From NCBI GenBank assembly GCA_032629725.1, contig JAFEVB010000023.1, positions 496,001 to 560,000 of the forward strand: a stretch of 64,000 nucleotides of DNA. The letters run 5' to 3'. The translations under genes were made by a program, and so were the position numbers. The notes under the pieces are model-generated. The model was not told where the DNA came from. It was given only the letters and a program-made list of their open reading frames with translations, and did not search any database. This DNA is from Gremmenia infestans. Its lineage: Eukaryota > Ascomycota > Leotiomycetes > Helotiales > Hamatocanthoscyphaceae. Numbering within the stretch: position 1 is the stretch's first letter; every line of letters starts with the position of its first letter. Of the stretch, positions 56,893 to 64,000 are shown one piece after another.

Positions 56893-57977
56893 ATGGCTGT
56901 TCGAATGGGTCAAGGTACGTTTCCATCCCTCCAACACCAACCCCACCAATCTAATGAACCCTAGTCATCGGTGTTTGGTTCTGGGTGGCCTTCACCTTTT
57001 TCATCTTCGTCGTCCTCAACCAAACCCGTGGCTTCCTCCCCCTCGGAATATCCACAAACACCAGCACAACCACAACCTCATCCACACCCCCCAAACAGCT
57101 TGGCCTCTCCACCCGCCAACGAATGGCACGCTCCGAATCCTCGTGGCGCTCCTCCGTCTCCCTCCGCCACGACATGGCCACCGCGCACCCCGCACACCCA
57201 CAAGTACCCTTCTTCCCCGCGCAGACCCTCGACCAGTTCGGCCAGTACCCCTACACGCTATGGGACTTCTTCCCCGCCACTTACACCTGCCCGCACGACA
57301 TCCAGCGCGTCGGCCGCCTAGGCGACGGCGGTAAATGGGTCTGCGGCATGTCGCTGTACGAGGCTAAACCCGCGCCCGCCATCTCCAGGTCCAGCTCCCA
57401 GCAAGGCAGCAGCGAAACCATCATCTACTCCTTCGGAGTCAACGACGAATCAACCTTCGAAGCCGAGATGCTGGCGCGCATCCCCAGCGCCCACATCTTC
57501 GCCTACGACTACTCTGTAACCAGTTTCGGACCGCAGCTCAGCCCCAGCTATTCCGCGCGCGCGCATTTCAAGCAACTGGGACTCGGCGCGAAAGATGAGC
57601 TGTACCGGACGCCGCAGTTCTTCAGCCTAGCGTCGCTCATGGCGCAGAACAAACATTCGTACATCGATATCCTGAAGATCGACATCGAAGGGTCGGAATA
57701 CGCGGCGCTAGATGCATTCATGGACGAGTGTGATAATACAGGCGTGTTTCCGATCGGGCAGGTGATGATTGAGCTGCATCTGGTAGATGACCAGCACGTG
57801 AACTTTGAGACGTTTGGGAAGTGGTGGGAGCGGCTGGAGGCCTTTGGCATGCGGCCGACGTGGCTGGAGGTTAATCTGCTGAGTGTGACGTTGGGGCAGG
57901 GCAAGACGGATCCTAGGTGTGTGGAGTATGTGTGGGTTAATGCTAAGGATGAGAAGAGTGTGTTGTTGATGGAGTAG
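56893..57977 (+). CDS. METTL24-like methyltransferase, type II membrane protein
   Basis: Two exons (56893-56914, 56965-57977; 50-nt intron) encode 344 residues. A short cytoplasmic tail and one helix (VIGVWFWVAFTFFIFVVL, about 8-25) suggest a Golgi/ER type II membrane protein with a luminal domain. That domain begins after a Ser/Thr/Pro stalk and has the METTL24-like signature CPHDIQRVGRLGDGGKWVCG. An SAM-binding fold follows (IIYSFGVNDESTFEAEML, HIFAYDYSV, then the FkbM-type YIDILKIDIEGSEYAALDAF and GQVMIELHL). Substrate unknown; FkbM-type enzymes usually methylate sugars or small molecules. This gene is noticeably GC-richer than its flanks. Confidence 0.8.
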
Positions 57978-58995
57978 GAGTGTGTTTGCATTACTCCGTA
58001 CGTACATTTAACTAAATAACCAAGTAGATTTTTGGCACAGATATGGCATGGCATAGTATGGCGTTTGGAGTTCCAACTGGCCTGGCAAATCAAAAGAATA
58101 AATGAAAGATATATTTTACCATTGCTTGCTATTGCTTCTACTTCCCTTGAATAAATAGTTTCCTACTGAAATTGTTGGTATCACATAGTGCACTGGGTCG
58201 GCCTAGTAATCTGTATCGTATACGATGGTATCTGGTTGCATTTCTAGGTGTCTAAGTCTAAGTGTGATGACAAGGCGTGGAGGTTTTGCATCGCTTAGTC
58301 ATCAATGCTAGTATCATGTGACCACCATGTGACCATATACATTAATACTTATCCCGACAGAAATAAACCAACACCTTATAATCTCTAATCTAAACCCCCT
58401 TTTCTGAAAATATCATGGAACAGAGTAGAGGATGCGTATCATTAGGATTTGATAGTTCGTGTATACTTATCAATCGTTGATTCGATACATATGGCTTTAA
58501 ATGCAATACCACAATTCAAACTCGAGGCATTGCATTGTATTGCGGGCTGACTTCAATTTCATATTCACAACCATTAATCATTCCTTCGTACCGATAACGA
58601 GAATGAAAAGTGCTAGTGCTGGTGCGAAAGAAAAAGGGCTACACATATATATGCGCCTTAAAGCGCCCCGGCCCGTCCTCCGCTCCGCTAGGAAGGAGTA
58701 TTACATGTATCTGAGAGACTTGATCAAAATTCTCTTCTTTCTACACCAAAGAAACAGGATAGAGATTAGGGTTGGAGGGTGAGAAATAACAAAGTACGGA
58801 GGTAATAGAACTCGGTGATCTGCACTTGTGACCGAGATTCGCATGACCTATGACGTACTTGTTTATATACACACCGTGCCTCAGATTTCCCTTCTTATCA
58901 TTACCTAGTACGGAGGTACCTCCGTATGTCCCAAACCATTTCATCCTTTTTTCCATCTTTCTCTTTCTCTTTTGCGTTCTTCCACATTTCTAAAG
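57978..58995. other. 1.0 kb intergenic region with recurring motif copies
   Basis: Contains TACTCCGTA at 57992-58000, TACGGAGGTA at 58795-58804, and a perfect 18-bp palindrome at 58909-58926 immediately before the next gene. No gene seen. Confidence 0.5.
58909..58926. promoter_or_regulatory. Perfect 18-bp palindrome upstream of a membrane-protein gene
   Basis: TACGGAGGTACCTCCGTA equals its reverse complement and is made of two head-to-head copies of the TACGGAGGTA motif. It ends 69 bp before the ATG, where a dimeric regulator could bind. The role is inference. Confidence 0.5.
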
Positions 58996-59959
58996 ATGAT
59001 TACAAGAGTATTCAAAATGGAGATTTCGCTGCGGCATCTCTGGCTCTTCCCATTCATAGCCGCGACATCATGGTTCCTAACACTATCAATACTATTGATA
59101 ACCTGGCTTGCAAAAGGTCTCCCCCAATACCCCGATCAAAGCAATCCTTATGTCCCGTAAGCCCCCCCCCACCTCACCTCACCTGAATCCCCATCTCCTA
59201 AACACCCAACCCAACAGCTTCATCTCAGACATCGGCGCCTTTACCCTCAAGCCAGTATTCTGCGTCGGCGGCGTCCTCACCGCAGTTTTTTTCACCTCCA
59301 CAATCTGCTCTGTCCATTTCGCACGTTATTCCACGCGTATGTATGACCTGCAAGACGCGCCGTATACGAGGACTGTCTCGGCGCTTGCCATTTTCGCTAG
59401 TGTAGTGTCGGGTCTCGCTCTGGTCCTGCTCAGCGTCCTGGATACGTACCGCTACCATGAGAAGCATAGCGTTTTGCTTACGGTGTGTTTCCTGGGCCTG
59501 GGGCTTGCCGCTTGCTGTACGAGCTTTGTGTATTTTGATCAGACGAGGAAGGGGTCGCAGTTCCGGAGGCTGCGTTTGTAGTAAGTGTGCTCAGTTATCT
59601 TATGGTCATACCTTTAAAGAGAGGTGGCCGCGTGGAAATACCGTGAATTAATGGATATGATACAACTAGCTGCATTGTTACTACAGTCATTGTTTGGGTT
59701 GAAGTGTGTCTGGGCGGTGCTTTTATGTGGCTGTTATGGCACGAATGGTACCGAGTTGCTGGTATTCTGGAGTGGATCGTGTCCTACCTCGGAGTTTTCT
59801 GGCTTGCTTCTTTTGTCGGTTATGTTGCGTAAGTCAACCCTCCAGATCCAGTGCCTCAAATCCTGGACGAACATTAAATGTCAAGATAGTGTTCCAGATG
59901 AGGGCATAGACGTTAGAGAGCGCGATCCTTTACTAGGAGATAGTGCGTATCTCAGTTAG
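58996..59959 (+). CDS. FRAG1/DRAM/SFK1-like integral membrane protein
   Basis: Four exons (58996-59156, 59218-59580, 59670-59828, 59890-59959) encode 250 residues. About six membrane helices are visible: LWLFPFIAATSWFLTLSILLITW, the PVFCVGGVLTAVFFTSTICSV helix after ISDIGAFTLKP, ALAIFASVVSGLALVLLSVLD, VLLTVCFLGLGLAACCTSFVYF, IVTTVIVWVEVCLGGAFMWLL and LEWIVSYLGVFWLASFVGYVA. The ISDIGA signature after the first loop and the short acidic tail (RERDPLLGDSAYLS) match the Frag1/DRAM/Sfk1 family, whose members act in phosphoinositide homeostasis or GPI-anchor remodelling. The exact role here is uncertain. The start could also be the Met six codons further in. Intron 1 contains a poly-C run. Confidence 0.78.
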
Positions 59960-60288
59960 GATTCAGTACAGTCAGCATCACAGTCCTTGCTATGACGAGG
60001 CAGTTGCTATCATAAAAAAGGACGATGTGGGGTCAAGGCCTTAACTATAAACTGTTGTGGGGTAGATGCTAGTATCTTCCAAAAGGTGCTTCAAGTACAA
60101 CAGACTGCTATATTTAAGCTCGCAAAACTTTCAGAACTCTCCAGGGTATGAACTAAACAAGATACTCAAAAGATCCTCTAAATACAACCAAAACGGTCCA
60201 TGTATACAACAATTCGGGTATATCTCAAACTCAGCAGTCGCCTCATACAGGCTAGGTGCAATGCAAACACCACCGACCGTAATTATAC
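59960..60288. other. Convergent 3' intergenic region
   Basis: About 330 nt between two converging genes, AT-rich, presumably their 3' UTRs. Nothing else is visible. Confidence 0.5.
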
Positions 60289-61059
60289 TTAGGCGTTATC
60301 CTCTGGAGGAGATGCAGATCTTCGCGGATGACTCTTGCGGTTGCGGCGATGGTGTAGATCCTCTCCATCATCAGCCTCCTCTACCACCGGCGCCCCAAAC
60401 ACAAGATTCGTAGCCAATCTCACGACCCCTCCTTGCGGCTTCTCAACCGCAATCGCCAGCGCCAGCAAGTTGGGGTTTCCAAAATCGGGAACGGATAAGA
60501 GGAGGAATCCACTATTCATTCATAGTAAGCATGCGGATTCCAAGATCCAACCCCGGTACAAATAAAAGCACAGGACTTACAAAACAATAAAACCTAAAAT
60601 CACAGCATGCATAACCGTCGCAGGCAGATACTCAGTATCTACCCAATGCGCCGTCACACTCAATGAAATGAGCAGGCCCAGCAAGATAACCCCATCGATG
60701 ATGCCCGCTACACCCTTTTTTATTTCCTCAGCCCATTCCGACACGCTGGGATGGACGACCTCAAAACGTACAACGACAATTCCGCTCCCGAAATACGAGC
60801 CTAGCACAGCGACTTGTCGCGCGATAGCAAAGGATAGAAATACGATTGGGGCGGCGTAGTGCGGTCCGTGCACCGCGAAGATGATGAATGCCGGGATGGC
60901 GAGTAGGAGCGCGAGGCTTCGGGTGGTGAGGGTAGGATTGAAGGCTGTGGAGAAGGGGCGGGTGGGAGATGTGGTTACGAAGCCACCGAGGAGAGTTGTT
61001 TCTTCGTCGTCGGAGTCGGGGTGGTCGTTTGCGAGAAGGGGTGTTCGTGATGATGCCAT
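60289..61059 (-). CDS. Small integral membrane protein of unknown function
   Basis: Two exons (61059-60581, 60511-60289; 69-nt intron) encode 233 residues. The N-terminus is acidic (LLANDHPDSDDEETTLLGG). Helices then follow at SLALLLAIPAFIIFAVHGPHY, AAPIVFLSFAIARQVAVLGSYF, GVAGIIDGVILLGLLISLSV and YLPATVMHAVILGFIVLFGFLLLSV. The C-terminal 65 residues are polar with a basic cluster (HHRRNRKSHPRR). I do not recognise the family; four helices and cytosolic tails are what can be seen. The start is the Met of MASSRTP; the open frame upstream lacks an ATG. Confidence 0.72.
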
Positions 61060-62011
61060 GGTGGGACAATGTGTGACGGTCGTGGAATATTGGGGAATAT
61101 ATATTATGTTATGTTGCAACCTTTGAGGGATTCAGAAGGTTGCCTGCGATCGCCATCTCGGTGCTTTGCACATGCGTGGGGTAAAGTACTCTAACCGCAT
61201 ATAGAACGACTCAATTTGGAAGGTGGCAGCTTTAACATCGGTATCAGACGTGGAACATATTCCACCTCAAAGTGGGTGATTACCTAGTAATTACTAGACG
61301 AAGCTGCAAAGAGCGGTAATCATCTATTGTACAAGTACTTGTCCTCCTCTATACTGCTCACTTGAACCGAGATATTTGAATCTCATATGCTGTTTAATAC
61401 AGCACTACTACCACTGGTATTATAGTCAGACAAACTCAAACTCGGTTCTCTTCTCGACTCTAGCTCAAAGTAGGAAACGTTATAAATGCGAATGTCATGG
61501 AGGGGGTTGACCAAATACAGAATGCAAATATCTCAGCCTAACATACTTTGATGACTGAAGACCAAATGATTTACGCTTGAAAATAGATTCTATATAGTTC
61601 GTAGGGTGGAATGAGTAGACGCTATGCTTTATGTCTTGCCACATATGTTGAGGTTCATATGCCAAAGTAAAGCAAATTTCAAGTACTTAAGCAGGTACGG
61701 CAAGACTGAAAGTGGCAATAGTTTGACTCACTTAAAATCTTTGAATGTTTGTGAAAGCTTGAATCCTTTGGATCGTCCTTTAGATATAGTGCGCACAAGA
61801 ATTGAAGGACTCTGAATTCCATTTTAAACTTTCTAGAAGAAAAGGTGAGAGTCTGAGAGATCGTCTAGAGATATTTGAGAAAGACGGAGTGGGGTCCGCT
61901 GCGCTAAAAGCTAGGGTTTCAGGTCCCGTGACCTCGAATCTTCGACTTCAACTCTAGCTACCCATGTAGTGAAGCTCTCCAAGCAATCTAACCACCTTCC
62001 CAACCACAAAA
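61060..62011. other. Divergent intergenic region
   Basis: Holds the promoters of the flanking divergent genes. A perfect 14-bp palindrome CTAGTAATTACTAG lies at 61284-61297. No gene seen. Confidence 0.45.
61284..61297. repeat. Perfect 14-bp palindrome
   Basis: CTAGTAATTACTAG is its own reverse complement. It lies in the divergent promoter region left of BUD13. Confidence 0.75.
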
Positions 62012-63010
62012 ATGTCGCTCTCCTCATATTTGGCCTCGAAATACCTCTCTGCAGACCCTCCAACATCATCATCTAGCGGTAAAAAGCGCAAGCGCAAAGC
62101 CGTCGCAGCCCAGCCAGGTCTCATAATCGCCGACGACGACGCGCTCGGCTGGTCCAACACACCCACGTCACAGAACGACGAGGACGATGGACGCCCTTTG
62201 ACCGTCTCCTCCGGCAGTGCAGAATTTCGCAAAGCAAAGAAGAATGCCTGGAAGACTGTAGGCGTACCAGCTCTCCAACCGAAAGATGAAGAGGCCGACG
62301 AGGCCGACAAGATCATCCAAGCTGCGGCCGCTGAGAACTCCGCCGCTTTACACGCGGATGAAGGGCCTGTAGTGGAAGACGAAGAAGACACGGGCTTAGT
62401 GAAAATGAGCGACGGGACACACGCCGGCCTGCAGAGCGGAGCAACAGTCGCGGCGCAGTTCCAGAAGCGGAAGCGTGCAGAAGCCGAATCATGGGCGCGC
62501 GAGGAAAAAGAGAGGAAGAAGAAGGGGATTGTGGGGGAGGAGACCGTGTATCGAGATGCGACGGGGCGCAGGATAGATATCAGTATGCGGCGGCAGGAGG
62601 CGCGACGGCTAGAGGACGAGAAGGCGAAGAAGGAACGGGAGGAGAAGGAGGCGCAGAAGGGAGATGTGCAGAGGGCGCAGGCTGTGAAGAGGAGGGAAGA
62701 TATAGATGAGGCTAGGTTTCTACCGCTGGCTAGGACGGTGGATGATGTGGAGATGAATGATGAGATGAAGGAAGTTGCGCGGTGGAATGATCCTGCTGCT
62801 CAGTTCTTGGTGAAGAAGGATAAGAAGGGCAAGGCGGGGGGGAAGAAAGTGTATATGGGCGCTGCGGCGCCGAATCGGTATGGGATTCGACCTGGGCATC
62901 GGTGGGATGGGGTGGATAGAGGGAATGGATGGGAAGGGGAGCGATTCAAGGCGATGAACCGAAGGGTAAGGAACAAGAACCTGGACTTTGAGTGGCAGAT
63001 GGATACGTAA
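62012..63010 (+). CDS. BUD13: Pre-mRNA-splicing factor BUD13/CWC26
   Basis: A RES-complex spliceosome subunit that helps retain and splice pre-mRNA. Single exon, 332 residues. The N-terminal MSLSSYLASKYLSADPP and GKKRKRK patch, the charged coiled-coil middle (RRQEARRLEDEKAKKEREEKEAQKGDVQ) and the conserved C-terminus are typical: ETVYRDATGRRIDI, ARWNDPAAQFLVKK, KVYMGAAAPNRYGIRPGHRWDGVDRGNGWEGERFKAMNRR and DFEWQMDT. Length matches fungal orthologues. Confidence 0.95.
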   Translation: MSLSSYLASKYLSADPPTSSSSGKKRKRKAVAAQPGLIIADDDALGWSNTPTSQNDEDDGRPLTVSSGSAEFRKAKKNAWKTVGVPALQPKDEEADEADKIIQAAAAENSAALHADEGPVVEDEEDTGLVKMSDGTHAGLQSGATVAAQFQKRKRAEAESWAREEKERKKKGIVGEETVYRDATGRRIDISMRRQEARRLEDEKAKKEREEKEAQKGDVQRAQAVKRREDIDEARFLPLARTVDDVEMNDEMKEVARWNDPAAQFLVKKDKKGKAGGKKVYMGAAAPNRYGIRPGHRWDGVDRGNGWEGERFKAMNRRVRNKNLDFEWQMDT

Positions 63011-63669
63011 CGCTATTAGCTCTCACTCTAGAATACAGAATTGTGTATGGCGAGTATTCAAATACGACTTGATACGTAAGTTTGTTTAGTAAAAGGACCG
63101 CACTTCTGCAATTCCTGCGGGAGCCCATCCGGTATTCAGGCACCAGAACTTTCCACGTAGTTGGGGAAACAGCGATGTTCCTCAAGGTCCATGAGCAAGT
63201 GTCTGCGACGATTACAATTACGTTCATATTTTTTTGTGCTTGCTTGCTCTTAATTACCTGCCAAAGCAGTACCGCGAAACGCCCTTGTTCCTCCCCGAAA
63301 GAATACACAACCCACCTTTTCCAACAACGCGTTTCCCACCCTACCCTTATCATCGTTCATCTTGACAAAGAACTCGATCCAAGTCTCCAACTACACATAC
63401 TCACTAGCGCAGAGATTTTGGTTAATTGAACGTTTTTGCTTTTGTTTTCCATCAGCATTATAGTTGCATTTCAACGGCTCTCTACTAGCTAATGCCAGCC
63501 GATTAAGCAGCCTAGCAACCCTCCCCGTAAGCTAAAGCCTGCACGTAGCAACGCTCAAGGCATACGCTCAGCTGTCCCTCGAAGATGAAAGCAAACCTTC
63601 CTACTCGTTTTATCTCGGTTCCACAATCCGAATCCACGCAATTGATAATAGCCATCCATATACACACAC
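63011..63669. other. Convergent 3' intergenic region
   Basis: Between the BUD13 stop and the stop of the gene at the right edge. One plus frame (63082-63429) is open for 115 codons without an identifiable domain; it is not called. Confidence 0.4.
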
Positions 63670-64000
63670 CTATTTCGGCCGCAAAAGCTTATCCGCACTG
63701 TACTTCGAGTGCTCCTTGACCATCGAGAAGAACGCCTTCTTGTCCGTCTGCCCGGGGTTATCACCCACCCGTCCCGCAAACGACCTCATCAAATCTCCCG
63801 ACGAGATACCACTTGCTGGAATAGCGGCAATGACTTCCTGGACTGAGATGGGGCCTAAGCCAGGTGATTGGGCGCGCGATTGGTCTGCTGTAAAGACTGT
63901 TAGTAAATGCGTATGTAAAGATGATATATAAAGAGTAGATTAGATGGGATGAGGTTGGCCAGGCTGGGAACACGACTTGGTGTAGCAGTCTCTGGATACC
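63670..64000 (-). CDS. TFG1: Last exon of a TFIIF-alpha (RAP74/Tfg1)-like gene, 5' part outside window
   Basis: The coding exon is 63887-63670, preceded by an intron whose acceptor follows TTTACTAACAGTCTTTACAG. The donor is near or beyond the right edge. The 72 residues visible read from DQSRAQSPGLGPISVQEVIAAIP through GDLMRSFAGRVGDNPGQTDKKAFFSMVKEHSKYSADKLLRPK. This fits the C-terminal winged-helix domain of the large TFIIF subunit, which binds the Pol II CTD phosphatase Fcp1. With only one short exon, another winged-helix protein is possible. Confidence 0.6.

Noticed and set aside
1..64000. CRISPR arrays, rRNA genes, intact transposons, secondary-metabolite cluster
   Set aside because: No regular repeat-spacer pattern, rRNA core, transposase or polymerase frame, and the single P450 is not accompanied by a backbone enzyme.

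Overview
The window is nuclear DNA of a filamentous ascomycete (Pezizomycotina). The evidence is short GT-AG introns of about 45-150 nt with CTAAC/CTAAT branch sites, compact genes on both strands, and families typical of that group: a PTH11/rhodopsin-type seven-helix protein, a pisatin-demethylase-like P450, Zn2Cys6 regulators and a fungal ferric reductase. I cannot fix the class from sequence alone; Leotiomycetes is my guess. For most multi-exon genes I rebuilt the exon chain by hand and checked that exon lengths sum to whole codons.

Left third (1-24.4 kb): the N-terminal part of an Slh1/ASCC3-type Ski2-like helicase runs off the left edge. A tRNA-Asn(GUU) gene follows, carrying both a canonical anticodon-loop intron and a 49-nt insertion in the D-arm that looks exactly like a spliceosomal GT-AG intron. 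This is the most unusual feature here. Next are a P450, a 2.8 kb gene-free AT-rich stretch with a strong hairpin, a rhodopsin-like membrane protein, a decaying hypothetical gene, ALG5 (dolichyl-phosphate glucosyltransferase), PSY2 (PP4 regulatory subunit 3, with one GC-AG intron), and a conserved small fungal protein.

Middle (24.4-45 kb): after 3.3 kb of gene-free DNA lies an 11-exon gene for a 1425-residue protein. It combines an N-terminal Cys/His zinc module, a P-loop GTPase-like domain, a RING-like module and a patatin-like domain whose catalytic Ser and Asp positions are both replaced. Next come a ferric reductase, then squalene epoxidase (ERG1) and a C-4 sterol methyl oxidase (ERG25 family) as a divergent pair sharing one promoter region. 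Pterin-4a-carbinolamine dehydratase and an AlaX-type alanyl-tRNA editing protein follow.

Right third (45-64 kb): an MFS transporter with a very long central loop, a mitochondrial-looking thioredoxin-fold protein, an L-rhamnose mutarotase, a second MFS transporter divergent from a Zn2Cys6 regulator (a likely regulator/transporter pair), a METTL24-like type II membrane methyltransferase, a FRAG1/DRAM/SFK1-like membrane protein convergent with an unknown membrane protein, BUD13/CWC26, and the last exon of a gene resembling TFIIF-alpha (TFG1).

The 9-mer TACGGAGTA and the 10-mer TACGGAGGTA recur many more times than chance in the intergenic DNA, and several perfect palindromes occur there too. 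I saw no CRISPR array, rRNA, intact transposon or complete secondary-metabolite cluster.
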